Shown: positions 8,611-16,823, counted from the stretch's first letter. The stretch: 22,500 bases of DNA from Symsagittifera roscoffensis (GCF_963678635.1 NC_087067.1:34405009-34427508), one strand, 5' to 3'. Numbers and translations: made by a program. The notes: generated from the sequence alone by a model not told the origin.

Positions 8611-9249
8611 AAAGCGCTCAATTTCTCCACCCTGCTTTTTGTTACAGTCTTCGAACAATCTTTTCCACATGTCTCTGTCGTCCTCCGCGATGAGCATGGT
8701 CTTAGTCACCTCGTCCAGCTCCCTCTTTGATCTTTCCAGTTCGTCCTTTATCCCATCCAGATCTTGCATGGTTTGATTCGTCTGAACCTTCTGTTCTACT
8801 TTCGCCCTCTTTGGTGGCACAGCTGCTCTCAGTGGTGAACCAGACGAGGCAGCCTCGATGTTAATCTCCTGATGCATTCTCGTCAGCCCAGGTTTGGGCT
8901 TGGAGGGCATAGGCATTTCACCTGGTTGATAAGTCCTAGAACTTCCCAATCCAGGCTCATTCGCCAAGTCACTCCCTGAGAGAGCCCCGTTTCTCCACCT
9001 CATCACTCTCATGTTCGGGCGGTCTAGTACTCCCCTCTCTCCATATTCTGCCATCAACAGGACTTCCGTGGGGCGGTCCCCACGGTTGTCATGCCCCAAG
9101 ATGTTGATCAGGGCGGTCAGCAACATGACTACCTCTGGGTTCTCCAGAGCAAAGTCTCGATCCATTAGCCGACGATAGATCGCATCTATCATCGGTCCTA
9201 CATATGCCTCTGCCAGGTCCATCAATTCATCCAAGTTGAAATTATCCAT
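8611..9249 (-). CDS. Second polyprotein N-terminus with coiled coil
   Basis: The start is chosen at the ATG of 9249-9247 (MDNFNLDEL); the frame is open a little further up, but without ATG. The N-terminal 60 residues are helical (MIDAIYRRLMDRDF, MLLTALINILG). A proline/glycine-rich disordered middle follows. The last 60 residues are a heptad-patterned coiled coil (MQDLDGIKDELERSKRELDE). A TAG at 8608-8610 interrupts, and the frame then continues into the SGNH linker. A helical N-terminus with a coiled coil ahead of an esterase resembles the layout of ORF1-type proteins that self-associate. This is analogy only. It begins the second coding block, 0.4 kb after the macro-domain frame ends. Confidence 0.6.
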
Positions 9250-9465
9250 TCTGTTCTTCAAGTTCGATTCGGTTTGATTCAAAGGTTTGACTCAAGTGAG
9301 TAATTAAACGATCAATCAGGATCTAGAAAAAGGTTCACGAATATCACACTTGTCAGTTTCGCCTTAACTTCTCGTTAAAATTCATTTAAAAACAGTCAGA
9401 TAAAAAGTTTCTGTTCCTAAAATTAGTTAGTATCAATCGGTCTCTAACGTTTTGGAATTCGACCT

Positions 9466-9486
9466 AAGTTTGGACAGTCCAAACTT
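9466..9486. repeat. 21-base perfect palindrome (hairpin)
   Basis: Arms AAGTTTGGAC and GTCCAAACTT are exact reverse complements around one central base. It lies in the middle of the gap between the two coding blocks and could be a transcription-factor site or an RNA hairpin in the leader of the second block. The function is inferred. Confidence 0.85.
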
Positions 9487-9553
9487 TGGATTTATTCCTA
9501 AGATCGTCATTCAGTTGTTCATGGTCACTAACCCCTTCTTACCCACGATCTTA

Positions 9554-9613
9554 ATAACATAACACATAACATAACATAACACACATATCACACATATCAC
9601 ACACTACACACAA
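9554..9613. repeat. ATAAC/CACATAT microsatellite
   Basis: Simple-sequence run built from repeats of ataac, acacat and cacatatca, ending in a cacac stretch. It lies just upstream (in sense) of the palindrome, in the non-coding gap. Likely a neutral slippage product, though such runs can also expand within leaders. Confidence 0.9.
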
Positions 9614-9648
9614 CTTAGTCTTTAGCATAACACCCTCTTGCACGTCAC

Positions 9649-10242
9649 TCAGCCTATACTTAGGTAATTTTTCTTATGTAGATATACTTGTATATTGGTA
9701 TCAGAGATTATCACGTGTACAAGCGCGTACAATTCCCGAGGATGCAGTCGTCCTCTGTTCGGATCGTACACTGGAAGCGAGAGCTCCTTCACGTCCATTT
9801 CCACGAGGAAATCTCTCAACCTCGTCAAAGACAAGACTAGGTTCTCTGGGTCCACGTGCTGCTTTTCCGTCGCCCTCGTTACCAAGAAGCATAGGTATTT
9901 TCCCGGTATTTGTGACGCCGCCAGAGGTAAGGCTGCTACGCCCCCTACTCCTGGTCGTTGCTTCCAAAGTAACTCTTTGTTTTTATATTCTCTCTTAAAA
10001 TCTGCCGCTAACGCTGTCCTGAAACGCATGTCTGCTGTTCTATTTGTGAGTATAAAATCACTGTCTGTTAGTATAATGTTACTTGAATATTCATTTGGTA
10101 GGTTAAAATATGACTCAAATACCCTCCCTATGTCAGGTTTCTTAGGTTCTTCGCCTGTTTCTGCTTCTAAGTCTCCTGTCTCTCTTGCTATTCTTAATTT
10201 TTTTATTATCAAGTTTTCAGTGTGGGTAAGTCCTACCCCCAC
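9649..10242 (-). CDS. Macro-domain (ADP-ribose-binding fold) module of the retroelement
   Basis: After about 55 residues of linker the sequence follows the ALC1/TARG1 type of macro domain. A first strand (NIILTDSDFIL, residues 55-65) is followed by TADMRFRTALAADFKREY (69-86), which corresponds to the family's SADxRMGxGIAxxFKxxF helix. KYLCFLVTRATEKQHV (115-130) is the strand and loop of the Y-x-VTK type, LTRLRDFLVEMDVKELSLP (139-157) the helix plus strand, and DTNIQVYL (181-188) the last strand. Two glycine-rich ligand-loop motifs are degraded: RMGxG reads RFRTA, and the GCGLDxL loop reads DPNRGRL. Binding or hydrolysis of ADP-ribose is therefore uncertain. The open frame has no ATG before the fold (first codon GTG), which suggests that it is made as a fusion to Pol. 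It ends in a normal-looking TAG right after the fold. Confidence 0.65.
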   Translation of the reverse strand: MGVGLTHTENLIIKKLRIARETGDLEAETGEEPKKPDIGRVFESYFNLPNEYSSNIILTDSDFILTNRTADMRFRTALAADFKREYKNKELLWKQRPGVGGVAALPLAASQIPGKYLCFLVTRATEKQHVDPENLVLSLTRLRDFLVEMDVKELSLPVYDPNRGRLHPRELYALVHVIISDTNIQVYLHKKNYLSIG

Positions 10243-10288
10243 TCCCCGGACAAAAAAAAATCATTCGACGTCCCCGTCGATCACATAC
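10242..10288 (-). other. Candidate 47-base intron (or -1 frameshift site) joining Pol to the macro module
   Basis: On the minus strand the interval starts GTATGT (10288-10283), contains a run of nine T (10260-10252) and ends GGGGAG (10247-10242). Removing it deletes the TGA at 10283-10281 and joins the Pol-tail frame to the macro frame in phase 1. A second AG nine bases further (intron 56 bases, to 10233) also keeps the frame. Alternatively, a -1 slip on the T9 run would give the same frame change, but only if the TGA is itself a lesion. Signals and frames are seen; use is inferred. Confidence 0.4.
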
Positions 10289-10769
10289 CGGATATCAAGT
10301 CGAGGTTAGAAGCTGGAAAGAGTAGTTGTCCTTCCTGGGCAGCCCAGGAAGCATCATCTCGTTCGGTCTTGATGTATTTCATGCTTTGACGATCTACGTC
10401 TTGAATCGTGACGCTGGTCTCTTTAGGGTCTGATGTCATTTCGTTCAGCCACTCCAAGACTCGCAGATTAGTGAGATCTTCTTCGTAGGACTCCAATTGC
10501 TCCTCGTCGAATTCTACTTCGGGTTTCGACATGTCCTCGATCCATTCCTGGTGGTGATCATCTACTATGTCGATGTCTTGTGAGACTGTTATGCCTTCTA
10601 GACCCACCATTTCTTTCACTATCTTTTTCAGATCTATCCTGTCTTCTACAAAGTCGTCACCGTAACGGTTGTATTTCTTTCTGGTTCTTCTCCCGTCGCC
10701 TTGTCGAGTCTGTATCGTGAACGGGAGATCTGGTTCCAAATTTTTGGGAACCTCAGTCTGTTCGGGATC
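10281..10769 (-). CDS. Pol C-terminal acidic tail
   Basis: In frame with the integrase C-terminal piece across TAG at 10770-10772. The protein is rich in D and E, with predicted disorder and short amphipathic helices (FDEEQLESYEEDLTNLRV) and a basic patch (GDGRRTRKKYNRYG). No catalytic motif is seen. It ends at TGA 10283-10281 (context SGM-stop-ST); past that stop the frame reads on through an LSGE motif to a TAG. The tail may tether integrase to chromatin or simply link to the macro module. Both are guesses. Confidence 0.6.
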   Translation of the reverse strand, partial: DPEQTEVPKNLEPDLPFTIQTRQGDGRRTRKKYNRYGDDFVEDRIDLKKIVKEMVGLEGITVSQDIDIVDDHHQEWIEDMSKPEVEFDEEQLESYEEDLTNLRVLEWLNEMTSDPKETSVTIQDVDRQSMKYIKTERDDASWAAQEGQLLFPASNLDLISGM

Positions 10770-10772
10770 CTA

Positions 10773-11206
10773 CCAATCTTCCTCTGCGTAGGGTAAGGTT
10801 TCATCATCTGCTTCAATCACCTCGTTTGGATCCAAGTCCAGTGGTGTATTTGTTCCTTCCTCTACGACTTCGTCTCCATCGTTTTTCTCCCTGGTGCCTT
10901 TCTCGTTCTCGTTGACCTCACAAGCAGGATCTATCATCAGATAGTCCCCTTCTTCTATGTCTGCGGGTATACACCAGTCTTCTGTCGATGGATTGTGTGG
11001 CTTAATGTTCTCGTAGTGGGCGGCTCGGCCAGTACTCAGTCTATAAAAGCGTCCCTCCTGGTGCACCTCTGTAATCATGAAGGGTCCCCTCCACTTTTTA
11101 GGAGCTTTTTTGACCCTTTCGGTGGTATAACGTTCTGAAATACCCATACGTAGTCTCCCACGGAGTAAGCTTTTGCACCAGCTGCTTTCTTGTCGAAATT
11201 TTTCCT
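10773..11206 (-). CDS. Integrase C-terminal module (SH3-like, GPF motif) and acidic linker
   Basis: The stretch YSVGDYVWVFQNV (near 11165-11130) lies in the integrase-core frame after TAG 11209-11207. A frameshift near 11100-11120 leads to KKWRGPFMITEVHQEGRFYRL, the strand-rich GPY/F module that ends Ty3-type integrases and binds DNA. RAAHYENIKPH then closes the barrel, and a strongly acidic linker follows. The frame ends at TAG 10772-10770 and resumes in the Pol tail. The module is well supported; the copy is broken in two places. Confidence 0.7.
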
Positions 11207-11821
11207 CTACCTTGCCTGTGCTTGCTGAGTATTTCGTCTACACAAATCGTTCAACTCCTGTTGACGTCTGATCACATCCATCACGTAGACCTGTGGAGAC
11301 GTTTTCTTTCCCTCATACTCTGGGTAGAAAAAGGTTAAGGGTAAAGACTTCTCGTGTCCAGTTAGCATCATGTGTGGACTAACTCCAGTGGTGGAGTGTT
11401 GCGTGCTATTATTGGCTCCCATCACCTGTGGAAGGTATCTGTCCCAATCGGTCATGTACCTGGAACAATATACTCTCAGCATCGACACTAACGTCCTATT
11501 CTGTCTTTCCACTAAGCCCTTCGTCTGGGGGTGGTACGTCGTGGAGTGAGCCTGAGCAATCTGCGAGCGTCTCATAAGCTCTTTCGATAGCTCTCCTACA
11601 AAAGCTGTTCCATTATCCGATTGAAACGTCATCGGACAACCATGTCTCGCTATCCACGTATTGATCAGGTGGTCGCATGTCTCTTCCGCCGAGGCAGTTA
11701 TGCAGGGCACGGCCTCTGCATACTTCGTAAAATGATCTATCATGACCAACACCTGATTATAACCAATGTCTGTCATGCATATCTTTTGGTGATCTATCTG
11801 CACCACCTCGTTTAATTCAGA
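11207..11821 (-). CDS. Integrase catalytic core (DDE, rve)
   Basis: In frame with the HHCC finger upstream across TAG at 11822-11824. All three acidic residues are visible: D in VVQIDHQK (near 11795), D in FQSDNGTAF (near 11610) and E in HPQTKGLVERQNRTL (near 11500), with the usual D-35-E spacing and the HPQTxGxVERxN signature. The core catalyses 3' processing and strand transfer of element DNA into the host genome. After the core, helices lead toward the C-terminal module, cut by TAG at 11209-11207. No catalytic residue has been lost in this piece. Sure of the assignment. Confidence 0.9.
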   Translation of the reverse strand, partial: SELNEVVQIDHQKICMTDIGYNQVLVMIDHFTKYAEAVPCITASAEETCDHLINTWIARHGCPMTFQSDNGTAFVGELSKELMRRSQIAQAHSTTYHPQTKGLVERQNRTLVSMLRVYCSRYMTDWDRYLPQVMGANNSTQHSTTGVSPHMMLTGHEKSLPLTFFYPEYEGKKTSPQVYVMDVIRRQQELNDLCRRNTQQAQAR

Positions 11822-11824
11822 CTA

Positions 11825-13300
11825 CTCGATCGATTGTAAAGGAAATCGCAACTTCCTTGGATCCCTGACCTGTTGGCATGACAGACTTGCTGTTACCCAC
11901 TTCTCGCATGCCTTTTTCATTCCAGACCACTCAAAGCGCTTCAGGATCCTCTGATATACTTTGTCGATCCCCTGATGGCCCATCTGATCATGCGACCTGA
12001 ATAATAGTTCTGTCTGATAGAGTTGCGGCAACACTATCGCGTTATACTTGTATAGGACTCTGTCTTCTTCTCTTCTTTTGCAAGCCACAATCCCGTCCTT
12101 GTTCAAAAATAACCTCCCTTCCTTCTGCATGAAGTACTGTCTCAGGATACTGTAACTGTCTTCCTCGAGGTCCCCTTTCTCCGGAGAACCATTCTCGATC
12201 CATTTTTTCAGGTTGCTTGTCATGCGATCATTTCTCTGCGCCCTTAGAAGATCCGAGAGTCTGTATCTCGCCTTCAAGTACGTCTTCATGACCCTCATCT
12301 GACTATTCAGCTCGTTGGGCTGGTGTGTGTCCTCTTCCATCTTAACGCACCAAATCTTCGCCAGCGGGTGTGTTTCTTGCTTGAACGGCTGAAGATCAGT
12401 CCTGACTACCTCTTTTTGTGGCAACAGACTTATCGAACGTTTCGATACTGCTATTGTCTCCAAATCATCCGCTGCGTTGTCAGAGACTCTTTCGCTTGGT
12501 ATAAGGTAGCGATCACTGTCAGGATCCTGGTACACCTCTCTGTCCAGATCCCTTGCACGAGTTTCCACTAGTAGTGTGTGGATCGCTAGTTCGGACAGTT
12601 CTGATCCCGAGCTCGAGTTCCTGTCTGAATAGGTGTCAATTCCTGAGTTTTGGGAAATTTCATTTGTTGAAGAGGTTGTGATGGAGTCTGCGCGCTCCTC
12701 CAGATCATGTCTGTGCCTTCTTCGCATCCATCTGAACTCCCCGGACAAAACCTTGTTCTCCAGGTCCTGTTTCTCATCAGGAATTTTTTCATCTATCTCA
12801 GACTCCCCGGACAAAATTTCTTGTCCCGGGTGTTGATCTTGTACTCGCTGGCTCTTCTCGTCGTTCGTCTCCCCGGACAAACAATCTTGCAGCAGGTTTT
12901 GTTCTACTTTCTCACCTTCTTTATCCTGGTCCACAAAGGTAACGGTTTTACTTCGCGTACTGCTTCCCTGTTCTTTCCGTCCGTAAGAAGTACTGGTTAA
13001 AACCTCGTGTGGTATTGAGGATACTAGTTGCTGAACTATTGTCCTACAATCCCTCTCGTTCTCTTCGTGTTGTCGTCTGGACGGCATTATCTTCACCTTC
13101 TCCCTGATTGATAGTGAAGCCACTGCTGCTGTCCACTCGGGGTCATCTCTGGTCACTTCTCTTTCTAACAATCCACCCAGCAACCGCATCACTTGCGGTG
13201 CGACCTGCACCGTTTTTTCCAGTAATGAGAGGCTGTTTATGTTCATGCGAGAGAGTTCCTGCTGGACCAGGTTTGAGCGCAGCAACAGATCCAAGGGCAC
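11825..13300 (-). CDS. Pol linker with LSGE repeats and integrase HHCC zinc finger
   Basis: The frame is entered by a shift from the RNase H frame near 13300-13250. The first about 330 residues are an acidic, disordered linker, far longer than usual between RNase H and integrase. Inside it LSGE occurs three times with an exact 22-residue period (nucleotide copies at 12869-12881, 12803-12815 and 12737-12749). The C-terminal 150 residues are the integrase N-terminal finger: FRSHDQMGHQGIDKVY supplies two histidines, KACEKW and ASLSCQQVRDPRK follow. Only one Cys of the expected CxxC is present; its partner position is Ser (codon agt). The zinc site is therefore damaged in this copy. The frame ends in TAG 11824-11822, just before the catalytic core. 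Confidence 0.75.
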
Positions 13301-13914
13301 CGGGTCCGTTTGGATAGGATTTTTATCTCGGCTGCTTTTTCGACAGGTAACTCAGGATGCCCTGGAATTGGATGTCCAGACTTATCTAACCATCTCGTTA
13401 AGGGAAGCGCTTCATAAGTTTCTTTGTCCAGAAACGAGAATCCCTCCTTTATTTCTGCTTGATTGGCTTGCTTTTGCTCCAATCTTTCATAGAAGTCAGT
13501 TTTCTTACTGAGGTTGTCAGCATTCTGGTGTTTGTCACGCATCCTGTGCTCGATTATCATGTGGTAGCCATCCAATCTCACTATCCATCTACCAATATAA
13601 CTCTGATCCATCGAGTAGGTCTTCAACAAGGATAACGCTCTGTTGTCCACGCGTAACTTGATGGGAGCGCTCCCATAGTGTGCACGGTACTTTTCCACGA
13701 AAGTGACTACTGCAAACATTTCTGCTTTTGGTGCACCATATTTCATCTCAGTGTCACTCAAGATTTTGCTGCCATATGCAATGGGACGGAGAACTGTTCT
13801 TCCATTCCACTCTTGTTCCTGATGCAATATTCCTGAGATGGCTACTACTGACGCGTCTGTGTCAAGAACATACATGCCATTTTCTGTAGGCAGCCTAGTA
13901 CTGGCGCTTCGCAC
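13243..13914 (-). CDS. RNase H domain of Pol
   Basis: Follows RT by a frameshift within the overlap (near 13900). Active-site residues are present: D in LDTDASVVAISGIL, E in APKAEMFAVVTF, D in LRVDNRALSLL, and H/D in DKHQNADNLSKK. This is the Ty3-type RNase H order, with connection-like helices before it. The enzyme degrades RNA in the RNA:DNA hybrid during reverse transcription. A charged helical stretch (YERLEQKQANQAEIKEG) and proline-rich linker follow; the frame is then lost near 13300. The domain itself looks complete. Confidence 0.88.
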   Translation of the reverse strand: MRSASTRLPTENGMYVLDTDASVVAISGILHQEQEWNGRTVLRPIAYGSKILSDTEMKYGAPKAEMFAVVTFVEKYRAHYGSAPIKLRVDNRALSLLKTYSMDQSYIGRWIVRLDGYHMIIEHRMRDKHQNADNLSKKTDFYERLEQKQANQAEIKEGFSFLDKETYEALPLTRWLDKSGHPIPGHPELPVEKAAEIKILSKRTRCPWICCCAQTWSSRNSLA

Positions 13915-15530
13915 AGTTCCCGCTTTATGTTTTCGAAGGCAACCTGTGCTTCATCGTTCCATTCGAACTTCTTTCCTTTGTTGCGCACCAGCTTCTGCAT
14001 TGGATACACCTTGTCTACATACCCTTTGATGAATTCACGGTAACAATTGGCAAACCCTAGGAAGCTCATTAGCTGTGTGTCTGTTCTCGGAGCCTTCCAT
14101 GTCAACACAGCCTCTACTGCTTCCGGATCTGGCCTCACACCATGCCTGTCCACTATTCTTCCCAGGTACTTAATCGAATTCCTAAGGATTTCACATTTTG
14201 ATGGTTTGCATTTCAAGCCTGCTCTTTTCATACATCCAAAGACCTCATCGAGCCTATCAATGTGGTCTTCCAGGGTCGGTGTTGCTGTGACTACGTCATC
14301 CACGTAACACATCACGAGATTCCCGTACTTCTTGGTCACTCTGGTCAAAGCCTGAGCCATCAGTCTTTGAAAAGTGGCCATTGCATTGCACAAGCCGAAG
14401 GGCATCCTCTTCCACTGGTACAATCCCAATTCGCACGCGAATCCGGTTTTCTCTCTATCCTTCTTCCGCAGAGGGACCTGCCAGAAGGCCGAACCCAAGT
14501 CCAGTGTTGTGAAGAACTTGGCATCACCAAGTTTGGAGAAGCTCTTGTCTATTCGCGGTATCGGGTGGGCATCTTTTTTCGTCACCGCGTTCAAATAGCG
14601 AAAGTCGCAACAAAACCTTAGGTGCTCCCCTTTCTTTTTTGCCATTACCACCCCGCAAGCCCACGGCGATTTCGAGGGTTCTATCATGTCGTATTCGAGC
14701 AGCATTTCGATTTCCGCTCGGCACGCTTGCGATTTGTGTGGTGTCATTCGTCTCGCGCCTCCTCTGTGCGGAACGGCACCTTCTTCCAGTCCAAGTTCGT
14801 GTTCGACGAAGTTACAGCAACCGATATCCGCTTTATGTTTTGAAAATACATCTGCGTTCCGATTTAAAACGTCCCGCAATTTTTCGAAATCTCCCTCTTC
14901 TATTTTCCCTTTTAAATGTTCTATCTCTGGCAAAACCGGTTTGTCAGATTCTAGTTCGTATGAAGAGGGGCGTTCCGGAAAATTCGAGCAGCTCGATAAG
15001 CCGTCGTCCGTTTCGGATTTCATTGAAAATAATTTATGATTAGATTTTAATTCATTAATCCTTTTTAAAATTTTATCTTTGTTGACATGATAAGGACAGT
15101 CTTTCACATTATGTTTCTTCAAGTTTTGTGTCTCCTCATAGTCGGTCCTCATCGGCAAAGCGTAACCAAGCTTCTTTCCACGCTGGATTGAAACCGTGGT
15201 GTCCAGTGTGTTCAATAACACACTGATACACAGTCCGTTTCGCGTTACCGAGAAGCTCCGGCCTAAAATCACCCAACTCTGACTATTTGGATTCGGTACT
15301 AAGCAAACCTGTTTCCTATCACTTAACGAATTCAAATTTCTCATTCTAAAAATTGCCACCACAGCTTGTCCTGGTTGTAGTTTTACTTTTCTATCTAAAA
15401 AAATTGGCACCTTGTTTTCGTCTGTTATTATCCTATTAATTGGTTTCTTAACATACTTCCGGTCCGGGTTTCTAATCCGTATCAGACCGTTGTTCAAGTC
15501 AATCATCAGGTTAAAATTCCTGACAAAATC
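13845..15530 (-). CDS. Reverse transcriptase (Ty3/gypsy type)
   Basis: An open frame of more than 550 codons. It begins inside the C-terminal edge of protease (after TGA 15533-15531), runs through a beta-rich spacer (VILGRSFSVTRNGL) and a linker, and enters RT near residue 235. Signature blocks are ARRMTPHKSQACR, LRFCCDFRYLN, FFTTLDLGSAFWQV (first catalytic Asp), YQWKRMPFGLCNA, YVDDVV (14306-14295, residues 401-404, the two other catalytic Asp), IKYLGRIV and MSFLGFANCYREFI. The length from fingers to thumb is normal. It copies the element RNA into DNA in cytoplasmic particles. The last 20 residues after APVLG are out of frame with RNase H, so a frameshift lies near 13900. RT is the best-preserved module of the copy. 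Confidence 0.93.
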   Translation of the reverse strand, partial: DFVRNFNLMIDLNNGLIRIRNPDRKYVKKPINRIITDENKVPIFLDRKVKLQPGQAVVAIFRMRNLNSLSDRKQVCLVPNPNSQSWVILGRSFSVTRNGLCISVLLNTLDTTVSIQRGKKLGYALPMRTDYEETQNLKKHNVKDCPYHVNKDKILKRINELKSNHKLFSMKSETDDGLSSCSNFPERPSSYELESDKPVLPEIEHLKGKIEEGDFEKLRDVLNRNADVFSKHKADIGCCNFVEHELGLEEGAVPHRGGARRMTPHKSQACRAEIEMLLEYDMIEPSKSPWACGVVMAKKKGEHLRFCCDFRYLNAVTKKDAHPIPRIDKSFSKLGDAKFFTTLDLGSAFWQVPLRKKDREKTGFACELGLYQWKRMPFGLCNAMATFQRLMAQALTRVTKKYGNLVMCYVDDVVTATPTLEDHIDRLDEVFGCMKRAGLKCKPSKCEILRNSIKYLGRIVDRHGVRPDPEAVEAVLTWKAPRTDTQLMSFLGFANCYREFIKGYVDKVYPMQKLVRNKGKKFEWNDEAQVAFENIKRELCEAPVLGCLQKMACMFLTQTRQ

Positions 15531-15533
15531 TCA

Positions 15534-15886
15534 GCCCAAGATGAATTGGTCGGTGTCGTCTAAATTCTCTGCTACCAGGAAGCTCATCCATAGATCTCGT
15601 CCTTCCATGTGGCGAACTGTTATCGGCGTTCTTCCGGCTACGTAAATCGCCCGGACATTCGGATATTCGTCGGAATCAGATCTTCCCTCGTGAAGCCCAT
15701 TCTTTCCCAAGTTTTTATTGGCATCACACTCACTACCGCTCCTGTGTCCAGAAGCCCTGTGACTCCGTTTTTCGTTCCGTTGGTGTCGAGCAGATGTGCG
15801 GTCACATCTGCTTCAGACCCAATGTGTACTGCATCTTGTTCCATCATGGCGTCATGGCCTATTGCGGACTTTGAGTTCCTCCTCAC
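15534..15886 (-). CDS. Retroviral-type aspartic protease (pro)
   Basis: GVTGLLDTGAVVSVMP holds the DTG active-site loop preceded by the hydrophobic strand typical of retropepsins. The flap region lies in the next 40 residues. The C-terminal FILG motif (15545-15534) sits in another frame, reached by a shift near 15640-15655, and is followed at once by TGA 15533-15531. The protease works as a dimer to cut Gag and Pol. Its frame overlaps the end of the gag frame by 35 bases (15852-15886). No standard slippery heptamer is visible there, so the overlap may be a lesion rather than programmed. Confidence 0.8.
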
Positions 15887-16823
15887 CCAAATAGATCTGC
15901 CCTATCTGGTCACTGTCTGTTTTTACATAAGTCCTAGTGTAGATACTGGTCCCATCCACGTTCAGCATCACTTGATACGGCCCATAGACCTCCAGGTAGC
16001 GTCCATGAAGTTTCTTTGTGCGAGGGCCACCCGTTGTTAGTAGTGCTCGCACAGCTCTCGACTCAGTGCGTGGCTCCACCTGCCTCAGATAATCTGCATA
16101 TGTGTCCAAATGCATCAAAGTGAACTCTGATGGCTCACTCAGATTTCTGATTACCTGGTGTCCAGCCACTGAAATTATCGACTGTATCTTGCTTCCTTGT
16201 GGCACCATGCCGAACCTCTGACCGGAGATCACATTAAGTTTCATGCTCAAACTGCTTGGTGCTTTAGTCTCCTCGACCTCCGTTGCTTCGAAGGTATTCA
16301 GTTGCTCCTGTACTTTCTCATTCTCCAGTTCGAGTTTCACTCTTTGTTCGATCTCTTTCGTCACCAGTTCCTGCTGCACTCTATTTAGAGCAACCCTCGC
16401 GGCTGCCCTATAATCAATCTTGAAGTCATCGGCCGCAGTCACTGGTTCCGGTTCACGTGTATCTTCAGTTAGCGCTTGCATTTTCTTCGTCGCCAGCTCT
16501 TGAGGTTTGTCTTTTCTGCGTGCCTCCGCTTCACTCAACAGGCAAGCCTTGCTGGCTTTCACTCCTGACAAAGCTTCTTCATGCCTTGGATGCTTGATGT
16601 CTGCCACTGCATCCCAGAATTGCGCACAACCTGATTTAAAATGACCTTCCAAGTTGCAAAAGAAACACCTCGGGCCGAATTTTGCAATTACTCCTCTCAT
16701 GAAATCCTCATGGTCCAATTCTGACACATCTTTGTCCTCGAGGCTAAAACCTATTGCTTTCATGCCTTGTTTGTAAGTTGGGCATGCCGACACATGATGT
16801 CTGTTGAACTGCAATTGGCACAA
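15852..16823 (-). CDS. Gag C-terminal region: zinc knuckle and helical spacer before protease
   Basis: Opens inside the first zinc knuckle: HHVSAC here completes a CxxC that lies in the previous frame. About 40 residues on comes an intact CCHC knuckle, CFFCNLEGHFKSGC (16667-16626), with CX2CX4HX4C spacing, which binds element RNA. A basic stretch (EARRKDKPQELATKK), a coiled coil (QQELVTKEIEQRVKLELEN) and a beta-rich part (YLEVYGPYQVMLNV) precede protease. The apparent first codon is not ATG, so this is an internal slice. It is longer than the usual Gag tail; the beta-rich part may be a dimer or matrix-like fold of unknown role. Confidence 0.75.
   Translation of the reverse strand: MCQLQFNRHHVSACPTYKQGMKAIGFSLEDKDVSELDHEDFMRGVIAKFGPRCFFCNLEGHFKSGCAQFWDAVADIKHPRHEEALSGVKASKACLLSEAEARRKDKPQELATKKMQALTEDTREPEPVTAADDFKIDYRAAARVALNRVQQELVTKEIEQRVKLELENEKVQEQLNTFEATEVEETKAPSSLSMKLNVISGQRFGMVPQGSKIQSIISVAGHQVIRNLSEPSEFTLMHLDTYADYLRQVEPRTESRAVRALLTTGGPRTKKLHGRYLEVYGPYQVMLNVDGTSIYTRTYVKTDSDQIGQIYLGEEELKVRNRP

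Larger units (their letters stand above)
9250..9648. other. Non-coding gap between the two coding blocks
   Basis: About 400 bases with no coding sequence, AT-rich compared with both sides. It holds a CA/ATAAC-type microsatellite (9554-9613) and a perfect 21-base palindrome (9466-9486). The downstream block has no visible way to be translated from the gag-pol frame, so this gap should contain whatever starts its expression: an internal promoter, a splice acceptor for a subgenomic RNA, or an internal ribosome entry site. I cannot tell which from the sequence. Confidence 0.6.

Noticed and set aside
594-9249. Envelope glycoprotein in the 3' block
   Set aside because: No signal peptide, cysteine-rich ectodomain, fusion peptide or C-terminal anchor was seen in any frame; the one hydrophobic run near 1160-1205 is too short.
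15852-15886. Programmed frameshift between gag and protease
   Set aside because: No slippery heptamer or clear downstream structure in the 35-base overlap; many other frameshifts in this copy are plainly lesions.
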